NCBI RefSeq assembly: GCF_004027225.2
Contig: NC_044277.2
Span: 70,828,400-70,892,399, forward strand
Length of the DNA: 64,000 nucleotides
Source: Strigops habroptila
Lineage: Eukaryota > Chordata > Aves > Psittaciformes > Psittacidae
Direction of reading: 5' to 3'
Positions 10,519-22,260 of this stretch are shown one piece after another. Every line of letters starts with the position of its first letter. The stretch's first letter is position 1. Under the pieces are notes generated by a model that was not told the DNA's origin, ran no database searches, and worked only from the letters and a program-made list of their open reading frames with translations. The position numbers and the translations under genes are program-made.

Positions 10519-13500
10519 GAAAAAGTGCAAGGCAAGCACAGTAGCAATGAAGACCAGATAGTTACTGGAAAAGCCCCAGAAATTTCTTGAGATTAAAATT
10601 CCTTAGCTACTTCTGGTGACTGCTTCCTCATAGGACAGGAGAATATAAGGAAAACACAGAAAATTCCTGTTTCCAAAGTATCTGGAAAAGGGTGAAATCT
10701 CGAAACAGGTAAGGATAAACTCAGTCATGTTTGAAAATGAAGTTACCTCTGTACTTTCACCATGTAATCTGACCTGACAAATCTGCATAATTTGTTAAGT
10801 ATTAAGCTAGTCAGCGTTTAGAAAAACTAGTGAGCATTTAGAAATGCAGCATGGTATGCTAAGTGTAATTCTGTTTTAATTGACATGTGCTTAAGCCAAT
10901 TTTGTTGAAATAGTCAAGAGTTCATGAAGTATTTTAAAATCAAAACTTTGCAATTCACAGCCTTTTTAAGAGAATCTCTTCTTAACGCTTCTTCTAAAAA
11001 TCGACACGAGGGCACTGCTGGTAAAGTGGAGCAGTCTGGAGGGATGGCAATACCTCTGAACGATGGCATACTAGGCAATCCTGGAGCTGAATCCTAGCTG
11101 ACAAGGAAATTTTATTAACCTTTTCAGACTTGGTCAGAAAAAAAGTTTATTTGCTTGAAAAATCAGTTCTCTATCTGAGCTTGGTTTCATTGTAAACGTG
11201 TCATATTGGGCTTGTCCTCTTGTAGAGGCCCTATTTATGGCACAGGGACTAGAGTGATCTCCATACATTGACATTACCATTTTATGCGTGACTAAATGTA
11301 GAACAGCAAGGAATACTTAAACATTGGTGGGGTTCAGAGAGCAAGAAGATGATGAAATTGGAACTGCTGTTCGTAGAAATATAATTGGAAAGGGGAACAA
11401 ACTGACAATTTTTACCATTTACTGTCTAAGTAACTTAAATTTACCATTTATGTCAAAGGTAAATAAAAGGACAAAACAAAAAAAAAAGATACCCTAATGA
11501 AAGTGTGGTGAAAACAGAGTGTGCAATATAATTATGGTGCATGCTGAAAGGTTTCCTCAGGAGAGCAGTACTAGAGGGAAGAGCATCCTGGAAGCCTGAC
11601 ATTTGAAATGTGCATCCCCACCAGTAGCGGAGACTAAAAGCAAAGTGAGGAAACTGGAATGTCTGTTGCAAGAATAGGGGAGTTACTGAGACCAAGGGGG
11701 TGGACTGTGGATTTTTAGTTATACAGCTATGTCCTTTCTGCATACATAATGGGGTAAAGCTGTTGTTTCACTGGTAAAACAGAGACTGTCATGTGTCCTG
11801 TCTGTCCCATTTATCTTCCTACTGAGGTAGGTGGAAGTTTGTTTTGGTTATCTGTTTAGAAGGTAATATAAAAGCTCTGTTTACAAAGAGGTTGCTGAAA
11901 CCTCATGTTTGGGAGCAAGAAGGTGGAACAAGATGGCTTTCAAAGGTGGCTGCAAGTTGGCACATTAGTCTTCTGAAAGTGATGGAAACTTGAGATTTAT
12001 TTTGCCTTCCACCTTTGCCAGTCAGCTCTTTCTGTTGAACTTCTAATGGGAACTGTGCAGAGCCAAGGCAAGTAGGTGAGAGGATGAGCAGTGGCCTTTG
12101 AGATGTTGTTACACTGTAATAGAAAGAAAATCACTAAAGGTCATTTAAAGTTGTTTCTTTGGATGGTCAATTGATAAACATCCCTGGGAAATTTCCTTGT
12201 TGCTTCAGACCTTCCCATGTTCTCCCTTTAGTATATGTTTCTTTCTCTGTTCCTTCCATTAAACATCAAAAAGTGATCGCATCATTCTTCCAAGGCACCA
12301 GAAATCATACTTTTTTTTTCCAATCACAGATAATATATTTCATAATCAGCAAAAATATATGGCCACCAGTATTTTGTAATACCATCATTTGTAACTGAAA
12401 AAAATTAGTCGGACCTATACAACAAACTCAACTTACTTCCAGAGTATCCTAATCACAATCCTGTTATTGAGCCCAGGTAAGGCCGTTGCCTCTGCACCTA
12501 CACAGACCTCCAGTGTTCCTCCAATGAGTGTCTTCCCATCTAACCAGTGCTCATGCTGGTTTCATGTTTTATTTCTTGGCAAAGATATCTTTCCTGGAGA
12601 AAACGTTTTGAATACAACAACTGTTTTGTTGTATGTTTTTCACCTTCTTTCTTGATCCTGTGCAAATTGTATCTCCGTTTATTCGCAAACAAATAAATAA
12701 ACAGGAGAAGAGACCTTATGGTGAAGAGTTAGTACTTGAAAGCTAAATTAGGATTTTAGTATTAGTTTCTTTGTCAGAGAGCTGGCAAGAGCCATGTAGA
12801 CTTAAAAAGTTGCTCTTACAGTTCCCTACTGAATAATACTATACTGTTTTTTCCCTCTTGCTTTTGAAAAGAACGTTTGTTTTTAAAATTCAGGGAAAGT
12901 TTGATGAGCTTAGTGAAGGTGTAATAGATTTTAGTTTTACCCTTCCTGGCTGTGTGTTTTCAGAGGAATTGGTGCTTTATAGGGAGTCAGATGTAGTTGA
13001 ATGTTGTTATTCTTGTATTGTCAGGCATGTTACTTTATTCCTGATTTTACTCTTTGAAGTTTCAAAGGCAGACAATTAGAGAGATTGTGTCTCTAAGATG
13101 ACAACTGATGTGAGAATTAATGGCAGTACATGGTATTTTTTTCCATTGATTCTCTGTGAGTGAAATGTTGTGCTGTACGTCTGGATGTTCAGGAGCATGG
13201 GGTGACCTGAAAGCAAAGATGTGACTCCAGTACTGTGCAGCCTATCAAACAGTCTCTGTAGAGGTTGTACTTCCCAGTCTGTTACATACAGAGTATCTTT
13301 ACAAGACTGGATAGGAAGCAGAGAGCTTGGGAAAGCTTTGTAGTAGTCTGAACAAAGTTAAGGTGTCTCTTAAGGAGACGGGACATGGGACTTTTCTGAT
13401 CTTAACGCTGGAGACAATTGAAGCCATAGTAGCAGTAACTCTGCATTCCAGTAGAAGCTGGAATACATGTAACGCTAAGTGAGGGTTATTATTAGCATTT

Positions 13501-15729
13501 CAGAGTTTCAAGCCAGTCTTGCCAAACTTGGGTTTGTGACATGTGTTATGCTTCAGAAAATTCCTTTTCTTACATACCAAGTACCATCTACTGTCTGATT
13601 GCTAGGGTAATGCCAAGCACTGGTGTTAGCAATAGTGTCATGTAATTTGGACTTCAAGGGATATGGTAGCATCTGAAAATGCATAGAAGGATGCTACAAA
13701 AAGGAAGAGAATAATCTCTTCCTGATTGGTGGCCAGGATGTAAAGTAACAGACTTGGTGGAAAGTTGGTGGAAAAGAGATCCTAGAAAAAGAAAAATGCA
13801 CTGGAGTATATCGGTTAGGAAGGCTATAAATTCAGTGTCAGAGTTCCTCAACAGTAGCATTAACATAGGGTGGTTAAACGCTTCCCGATGTTTTGCCCTC
13901 ATTTGCACTCAGTTGTGCTGTTGATAAACTGTTTCATTCAAATGAAAAAGACCTCACAGTTTTCAGATTTTCTTTTCTCTGACACATGACAGCGCAGGTG
14001 CAGCTAATGCAAAATAACAGGAAGCAAACATCATCACTGTGACTACTTAGTTGTGTAAAAAAGCAAGATGAGAAATATTACATATGGTGGTTTCTGCTTT
14101 AAACACCAATCTGAGCTTGGAAAATTACAAACAATCCAGCTACTCGTAGGTCCATGTGTATGAATTTCAAGGTGAATATACATTTCCAGATAGACTGGCC
14201 AGGCTGACGGTGGCTGAAATGCCAGGGAGATGGCTGAGAGACACCTTTTCATCTCAGACAGTACCATAAAAGAACTGGTCTTTCAGTGGGGCTCATGTTG
14301 TCCCTTTCTCTGCTGTTCCTGTAAAGGGAGGGAGAGGGAATGAATGCAAAGGATTTAGGAGGAGGTGACATTCTTTAATGGCATCCTGTGGGTGTATTAT
14401 CTTGCAGAGACCTTTATCTTTGTATCTCACTCTGAGTAGCACATTTCTTTGTGCAGTTTTAAAATGCTTGGACAGTTTTCCCTGAAGAAATACATGTGCC
14501 TTCCAGCAGTTTTAAATTGCTCTTGGTATGTTTGATATCCTTGTACATCTGCAAACCCATCAGAATCTTGCCGAGTTCTTGACTGGAGTGCTTCCTGTGG
14601 TAATTATATTTTCTGCAGTTTTAACTACACATCATGTGAAAAAGTGTTTCCTTCTGTCTGTTTTTAATCTGCTATCTTTTAATTTCACTGAGTAGTCCCT
14701 CTTGGGCTTTTGAAATTTGAAAAACAGAAAGAAGTTCTTTATCTTCTCCCTTTACTCTTTCTTTCCCTTATCCTTCCCTCATGTTGTTCTGTTTTCAAAG
14801 CTAACCCGGCCCACGCATTTGAATCTTCCCTAGAGGAGGGGGTAAGCGCCTTTGAAGGGAAATCTTCTCTTAAACTCCATGAAGGCAGTGAATTCTTTTT
14901 GAAAGTGAAAATCTGAGAGAATATTGAATATTCCAGAACTGTTCCAGCAATTGATCAAAAGTCACTAGAATATTTTTTCATGTAATTCACCAACTTATTC
15001 TTGTTAGATCCAAACTTCTTGCTATTCTTGATACTTGTTAAACAGCGGTTTTCATTCAACGGTGCCGCCAAGGTTGCTTAGACAGAGTCCATTAGTTTGG
15101 CCCTTAAGATATTTGGAGGCTTAATTCCACCCTCCCTCTGTATGCTATGTTACTTCAGCATTAATGTTCCTGAGTTTCCTGAGACTCTGTACTGCTTATG
15201 CAACATGTGACATTGCCAGCTTTTCTCCCCAGTTCCTGTGGCTGCATCTTTAGTAGGAAAAAAAAAAAAGAAAGAGGGTGAGGTGATGTCCTTTCACTGC
15301 CAGCTTTCATACGCTTGCTAACAAATACAAACACATACATACATACCCCCCAGTAATGCGGCTTTCACCTATTTTAGGCAGCTGAGGTAAAGGAGTCTAC
15401 CAGACCTCCTCAGCAGGAACTGTGATTGAGACGAGACAGCCTGGCAAAGGTGGAAGGTTTAAACAATGTCTTTATAGTAAATATGAAAAGGTTAATAATT
15501 AAAAGCACCTTATAGATGATCTAAATCTGTGGAGAAACCCCCCTCATATCAGTAAGTTTCCAAAACTTTGTGTAAATAAAATTTTGCATTACCATGTAGA
15601 TGAAGAAAAAAGACTTGATTGTAGAGAAATAGCTTGGAAATTTCTGTATGACTATACTTAATGCTATTTAGTATTAAAGACCAGTGATAAACTGTGGTAT
15701 ACAGTCAATCTTCATAAGAAATGCAGATA
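10519..15729. other. intergenic region GRB10-DDC, part 2
   Basis: This is AT-rich sequence without a recognisable gene, RNA or interspersed repeat. Short frames on both strands have no homology I recognise. Confidence 0.65.
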
Positions 15730-16480
15730 TAGAATCATCATAGACTCATACAATCATAGAATAGTTAGGATTGGAAAGGACCTTAAGATCATCCAGTTCC
15801 AACCCCCCTGCCATGGGCAGGGACACCTCGCACTAAACCATGTCACCCAAGGCTCTGTCCTACCTGGCCTTGAACACTGCCAGGGATGGAGCATTCACAA
15901 CTTCCTTGGGCAACCCATTCCAGTGCCTCACCACCCTCACAGGAAAGAACTTCTTCCTTATATCTAACCTGAACTTCCCCTGTTTAAGTTTGAACCTGTT
16001 ACCCCTTGTCCTACCACTACAGTCCCTAAGGAAGAGTCCCTCCCCAGCATCCTTATAGGCCCCCTTCAGATACTGGAAGGTTGCCATGAGGTCTCCACGC
16101 AGCCTTCTCTTCTCCAGGCTGAACAGCCCCAACTTGCTCAGCCTGTCTTCATACGGGAGGTGCTCCAGCCCCCTTATCATCCTCGTGGCCCACCTCTGGA
16201 CTTGCTCCAACAGCTCCATGTCCTCCTTGTGTTGAGGACACCAGAACTGTACACAATGCTCCCAGTGGGGTCTCACGAGAGCAGAGTAGAGGGGCAGGAT
16301 CACCTCCTTTGACCTGCTGGTCATGCTTCTTTTGATGCAGCCCAGGATACAGTTGGCTTTCTGGGCTGCGAGCGCACATTGAAGCCAGCTCATGTTAAGT
16401 TTCTCGTCAACCAACACCCCCAAGTCCTTCTCTGCAGGGCTGCTCTGAATCTCTTCTCCACCCAACCTGTAGCTGAGCAT
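15730..16480 (-). mobile_element. CR1 LINE copy, 3' about 750 bp
   Basis: The plus-strand reading starts with octamer-like terminal repeats (AGAATCATCATAGACTCATA, then CAATCATAGAATAG). It runs without large gaps through the CR1 3'UTR into the end of ORF2. The minus strand keeps an open frame over most of its length (see next entry). It is 5'-truncated at about 16480. This is the longest CR1 segment in the window. A shorter copy in the opposite orientation lies at 19703-20152. Confidence 0.95.
15860..16480 (-). pseudogene. CR1 ORF2 C-terminus (reverse transcriptase tail), truncated
   Basis: A 206-codon open frame on the minus strand reads as the C-terminal part of the CR1 ORF2 protein, just after the reverse-transcriptase catalytic domain. 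Recognisable blocks include [48 protein letters not shown] and [18 protein letters not shown]. These are the thumb/post-RT region shared by CR1 and other non-LTR elements. The catalytic YXDD motif and the N-terminal endonuclease lie upstream and are missing. The fragment therefore cannot be an active polymerase. It has no promoter of its own. The uninterrupted frame suggests a relatively young insertion. Confidence 0.92.
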
Positions 16481-19400
16481 TGCCCAGAAATAGAAGCCCT
16501 GAGATTAAATAAATTTTTGGGTATTCATTGATTGATCCATTCACTTTAATTAACCAATTCAACTGATGAATTCAAACTAACTAATTAAGTAATAAAAACA
16601 TTTGTCAAGTTTTGTAAACAATACCAGCATAAGCATAGCTTTAAGGAATGTGCATAATCAAACAGAAGACATTTCACACCCCAGTTAGAGTGCAAGTACA
16701 GGCAGGGCCCTGGCGCAGTCCTGAGTGGTTTCACCACTGGCCATGTGGCCTGAGCCAGCACTAAAAGCAGCCGGCTCTGCCTGGATGTACACATTACACG
16801 TACTCCCGTGTTTCCCCTTTCTTTCTGTTTTTTAGCATTTTGATAATTTTTCTGCTGGCATAATCTCCTGTTTCTTGAGTATTCTTTTCCTCCAAGGAAA
16901 TTTATATTTAATGTTGGCATCTGTCCCTAGAATCCTTCATTTTATCATGTCCTAGAATTTATTTAATTATTTAGTGATACTTTCCTTGTCATGTTTGTTG
17001 AGGATAATGACATGCTACTGTACAGCCTTTACTCAGGTGGGTATGTAAACACATGCTTGTATATGTAGAGCTCCTGTTACAAGATCTTTCTGGGCTCTCA
17101 GAAGTCCTTTGTTTTCTGGTTGCTAACATGACAGGTCTCTCACGCTCACTCTCTTGTTTTCTGTTGCCTTGCACATGCCAGAATTCTTTTCTTGGCACTG
17201 CTGACTGGGACGACAACTCATCCCCTCATGTGCCTGCCTTAGAAGCTTTTAAATGGGTCCATTATGTGCCATTATCTTTAGGTACCTGGAGATCAGGTAA
17301 ATAGATGTTGATTCCTGAGTACCTGTTACAAGATCACAGTTCCAAGGCCTGCCACACCAGCCAGGTTAGGTGCCTTATTCTGTTAGGCTACTGAAAATAA
17401 CAGTTATTATGATGAAAGCTTTTACATTCAAAAAATAAACCCCAGAGCTTTACAAATATGTTTTGTGCTAATGAAAGATAAGACTCACAAAAGAATAGAA
17501 TATATTATTATGATTATATGCAAGTATAAGGATTCTCTGTAGCTGCATCAGCAGCTTAGCCAGTCACAAAGCTGTTCTCAAGAATTTCTGCCCTTGACAC
17601 ACAGCTTTTGTGTGAACCCAAGGCTTGGGTTGTTCTTACCTCTACCTCCTCCTTTTCAAGGTTATTGATGCATATTTCTGTTCTACATCCTAATGAATAT
17701 GTTCCTGGCTTTGGGTGATTTTCTTTCTAGCACTATCCACGAATCCGAGATACAAATGTATTTTTTTGACTATTTAATCTTCCTTTAAAAAAACTCTCTT
17801 TTACCATTACAGTAATTTGTTACCATATTGAATGTTGTTCTGTTCACCCCAGTAATTACTTAACTGCGTGCTAATCCTTAAATGACTTTTCAGATTGAGT
17901 GGTGAACTACTCATTTGCTACTACTGTGGCTTCCTCACACATTTCCTTCCAAGGTTAAAAAAAGAAAAAAGAAAAATCTCAGTCTTTGTTGCTACAACTT
18001 TTTGTTTTGGAGGTTACTTTACTTTGGGCAACATTTTTCTTATTTTTCAAGGGCAGATTTCTTATCCTTTTTAATATATATTTCTTAAAAATATATTATC
18101 TGCTTTCGAAGCAACATTTTTTGATGTAATACCTCTTCACGAGTAGTTCTTTAAGGGCACATAAATTTAGGCAACACTTCATAGCTGGCAGGCAGAGTTA
18201 GGTATTAAAGGTGGTATAGGAAAGCCAGTGTTGTTACTCTTAGAAAATAAAACACTTCATTACAGATCAGTAAGTACTGTCTGTTAGCACCTTCTTTCTC
18301 ACCTTTCTTACTTATCCTGCTGTTGAAAATGGCTGCTAAAAACCATGTTCTAGTTACCTTTCTTATTTAGAAAATCCTCCCTAACTCTGATGTTTCATTG
18401 TTTTTGAAACTGATGTTTTGCAGGTTCTGTGGTAGACCTTTTGGCTTGTTTGTGCTGTTTTATTAGGAAAGGCATATTCACACACCTTTGATTTCTCTTG
18501 CTTGTCCCTAGCATAAAGTATTGCCTCCACAGCTTCATTCTTAAAAAGAACTTGTGATGGAGGCAATTTGCTGCATGTTGCTTTAAAGTATTTCTTTTTA
18601 ATGTACATTTTATACCTAAAATGCAAAAATTTGTGTGAAGAAGGGTAATTGTATTCTGAAGCTTTGCATCTTAACTACATCATCATTGCATTACAAAGAG
18701 TACCGCGTCTAATATTGCTGACTTTGCTGCCAGGTATTGATTTGGCATCTTTTTTGCAGTTCCTGCTGCTCAGCACTGCTCCATGTTATAAGTGAATACG
18801 GGACTTGTTTTCAGAAGAGGATTGGTCTTTTGAAAAAAATACATTTTTTTTGTGCAGACTACTGGTAGTTATTTTAACAACAGAAACCTCTGATAAGTAG
18901 TAAAGATGCTTTGAAATTACTCAGATGGTGCATCAAAATCTGTTGTATCCAAAGCAGCATAAAACATCCTTTTGCTCAAGAAAATTATATGTAAAGGAAG
19001 CCAGAGGGAAAACAGAAAAAATATCAGCCTGGAAGCACCATTTTTTCGTGTGAAAAGCAGGAGGAAGGTTACCTTTTCAACCAAATAGGAAATGGTATGC
19101 GTATAAATGGCTTATTCAATAGGTGTTCAACAGGATAGAGAGAGAAATATGAAATGGGTAGCACTAGGTGATGGAGCATAGCTGAGCTGTGAGTACAGGA
19201 AGTTGTGTCCTCTGCTGTAATTTGTATGTTATTCTCTGCCTCACTGCACAGTCTCTACATTCCCAGTTCAGTCCCAATCCCAATATTCAGCCTATTTTTC
19301 CTGGGAAAAAAGTAATTAAATTTAGATGCATGATGAGGATGTGAATACAGCTTCACTGTAAGAAAACCCACAGCTCCACCCATCCCTATTCCAAATGCAA

Positions 19401-19702
19401 CAGGCAGAGGCATAGTGAATGTTTTGAATCTTAACACATGGTCTGGATCTCTTATTCCCCAGTCTTCTGCATGCTAGTTGAGGATGCTTCTGGTCACCTT
19501 GCCATCACAGTTTTACAGCTTGTCTTTCTTGGTAGCAGCAGTAGCAGCCAGCAAAGCTGTAAGCTGCAGAGCTGAAAAGAAGTGTATTGTCTTCAGGATC
19601 CAGAAATACTGCTGGGCTTTTTGTGACAGCTTGCTATCCTAGGATTGGTGGAAACCAACTGTTTTTTGTCGTACCCATTTAATATGTAACATTATTTCTC
19701 AT
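16481..19702. other. intergenic region GRB10-DDC, part 3
   Basis: This is AT-rich sequence with no supported gene. A minus-strand frame around 19255-19560 looks protein-like for about 50 codons but carries in-frame stops upstream (see findings). Otherwise nothing is recognised. Confidence 0.6.
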
Positions 19703-20152
19703 ATCCAGAGGAGGGCCACGAGGATGATAAGGGGGCTGGAGCAACTCCCGTATGAAGACAGGCTGAGGAAGTTGGGGCTGTTCAGCCTGGAGAAGAGAAG
19801 GCTCCGTGGAGACCTCACAGCAGCCTTCCAGTATCTGAAGGGGGCCTATAAAGGATGCTGGAGAAGGACTCTTCATTGGGGACGGCAGCGATAGGACAAG
19901 GGGGAATGGGTTTAAACTTAAATAAGGGAGATTTAGGTTAAATACAAGGAAGAAGTTCTTTACTGTGAGGGTGGTGAGGCACTGGAATGGGTTGCCAAAG
20001 AAGTTGTGAATGCTCCATCCCTGGCAGTGTTCAAGGCCAGGTTGGACAGGGCCTTGGGTGACATGGTCTAGTGTGAGGTGTCCACCACCCAGGGTGGTTG
20101 GAACTGGATGGTCTTAAGGTCCTTTCCAACCCAAACCATTCTATGATTATAT
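19703..20152 (+). mobile_element. CR1 LINE 3'-end copy, plus strand
   Basis: It starts at CCAGAGGAGGGCCACGAGG and runs through CTGAGGAAGTTGGGGCTGTT, GAGGTGTCCACC and GGTCCTTTCCAACC. It ends at ATTCTATGATTATATGG, the degraded octamer tail. Compared with the CR1 copy at 15730-16480, its coding part carries small indels (near GGCCTATAAAGGATGCTGG at about 19845), so the ORF2 frame is broken. Its orientation is opposite to all other CR1 copies in this window. Confidence 0.95.
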
Positions 20153-21459
20153 GGATTTTTTTTTTCCAGTGAATAGGAAGTGTCTTCCTTTGTAAAGAGG
20201 TCATGTAATTTATCCCTTGTTTAACATCACATTGAGTTATTTCATTTATCTTAGCAATGTTGCAGGTTTGGAATATGCTTAACGTGCATTGTAGTTGCAG
20301 TTGAAAAATCTTGAGTTAAGTTTTAATTTTTATATAGTAGATTAATTACTCCAGCCATTTTTCTTGAAGACTGCAGCTACATAACACGTAGACTACTGAC
20401 CTGAGTTGTACGAGTTTGTTATTGTGTAAGATACAGCAAATAAATTCTTATTTTGAAGAAAAGTTAGTATGATTTTACAAGCAGAAAATATGTATTAAGA
20501 AACAAAATTAACAACCAAGATAATATATTAACTGCTTGTAAACCATTCACAAGTCAGAGCAGTTTTCTTAATTTTTGCTTCAGTGGGCAGTAGGAATAGG
20601 CTTAGACTGATGTCTTGTTGAGAGAAACTGAAAATATATCCGAGAATTCAGCGGAAGCTATAGGCAGGTAAGGTAGTTTGCTCCATTCTATTTTGCAATG
20701 TATGTATCATAAAGTGTGGTAGTGATGCTCCTTCCCTCATCATGCTTTCCCTCCATTCATTATTCTCTGAGCACTGAAGAAGAGTAGAAAATGACATTTC
20801 TTAACCACTTCCTGCTGACAGAAGTTAGTCTGGTGGTAAAGGTGGAAAAGATGGCTCTTAGGACTATGGAAATCCTAAATAAAAGAGACACTTTTTAAAA
20901 GAGTTAGCAGGAAGAAAAAAATAGAAATTTCAAAACTTCTCAAAGTTTCTGAAACTGTCTTTCAGAGAACTGTGCAGAATGACAGACTGCAGCATCTGAC
21001 TTCAGCACACAGAGGTTCAAAATCTGTGCCTCTGACTAGAGACAAACTGCCAGAGTGTTGGTGAGGAGGTGCTGCCACTTGAAACCTGGGCTAGATTTAG
21101 GCCATTTGGATTCCAAATGGAGTTGGAGCCAAATGTGGTAACACAGAAAAATAAGCTGTAAGAGAACAAGTCTTCCTAGCAAAATATTTTATGGAAGCTG
21201 CCCCTGAGGACTTACCCAGAATTGCACAGCATATGGTGAAGACTTGCATCTGTACTTGAAAACAAGAACTTGAACTAAGGTCTCCAAGCGCAAATGTAAT
21301 GAATGCATCAGACTATCCTTCTTATTTAACTGCCTGTCTCCTCCAGTCACATGTAAATCCTGTCTAAATGAGAGCCTGTCTCTCCTAATGATAATGTGGA
21401 AACTGTGATTATCTGAGGTGTGGAAGTGAACAGTATCATAAGCAGAACAGATGGCAGGC
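20153..21459. other. intergenic region GRB10-DDC, part 4
   Basis: This is AT-rich unique sequence. No gene, RNA or clear repeat is seen. Confidence 0.6.
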
Positions 21460-22260
21460 AGTTCTGAGTGGGGATATGGCTGGCTGTGCTGTGGTGAAGC
21501 TACCTGCAGCAGCTGAAGCTGTTATCTTTTCTGGCAGGCTGTTTTGCCTCCTACCTGGAGATAATTGCCCTTATGGTATTGGCAGGATGGAGTGTGTGAA
21601 CACTTGGTGGCTCTGTCACCCAATGCTGCATGGACAGGCAGGTTCCTTTATGGATCTTTGCTAGAATGAGGACTGGCCACAGGGTTGTAGTACAATTAGA
21701 GTACAATTACATAAAATAATTATCAGCAAAGCTTATTGTTATCTACAATTTCTAGCATTTAGTGTAGTTTATTGTTGCACAAAGTTTTTATCAATTATCG
21801 TACTTTGTTAAGCAAAATTTCTAGTAATCGGTGTAGCTTGCTTTATTATCTAGAGTCTTTAGTTACCCAGACTTTTAGTCACCTGGACCCTCTGCAGTTT
21901 GGGTCAAATTCTTAATAATCAGTACATGATACAATAATCAAAATCTGGATTTAGACTTTAACCAAAAGAACGTAAGTCACTCACTCAATCTTCAGAGGAA
22001 GAAGATGACAAACAGTGGATGCATCCCAGACCACTGGTGGATCACAAGTTTTGCTGTCCAGCAGCACAACTTGCATCTGCTTGATTTTATAGGCAGTATC
22101 TCGTGGTGTTACACTTCCCTGTTCCATAATGAGTGTTACCACATCCTGGCAGCAATGCTCAGTGGGCAAACAGTCTTGTCACAATGCTGACAGGAGATCT
22201 GGCTGTTCTATAATGGGGATCATCACATCTTGGTGACAACCGCAGTTTTGAAAAGGGGAA
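21460..22260. repeat. unclassified block with internal duplications (possible old LTR or other retroelement)
   Basis: Two pairs of imperfect direct repeats lie here. One pair is around 21745-21776 and 21814-21850, sharing AATTTCTAG then GTGTAG. The other is at 22119-22158 and 22203-22243, sharing CTGTTC then ATAATG then CACATC. Internal short duplications and AT/GC patchiness are seen in degenerate LTRs. I cannot name a family, and no matching terminal repeats, primer-binding site or pol frame were seen. The boundaries are approximate. Confidence 0.3.

Noticed and set aside
19255..19437. Possible similarity of the GIGMGG segment to MICOS10
   Set aside because: Only a few Gly and Phe positions agree, and the upstream and downstream parts do not fit. 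I treat it as unidentified.
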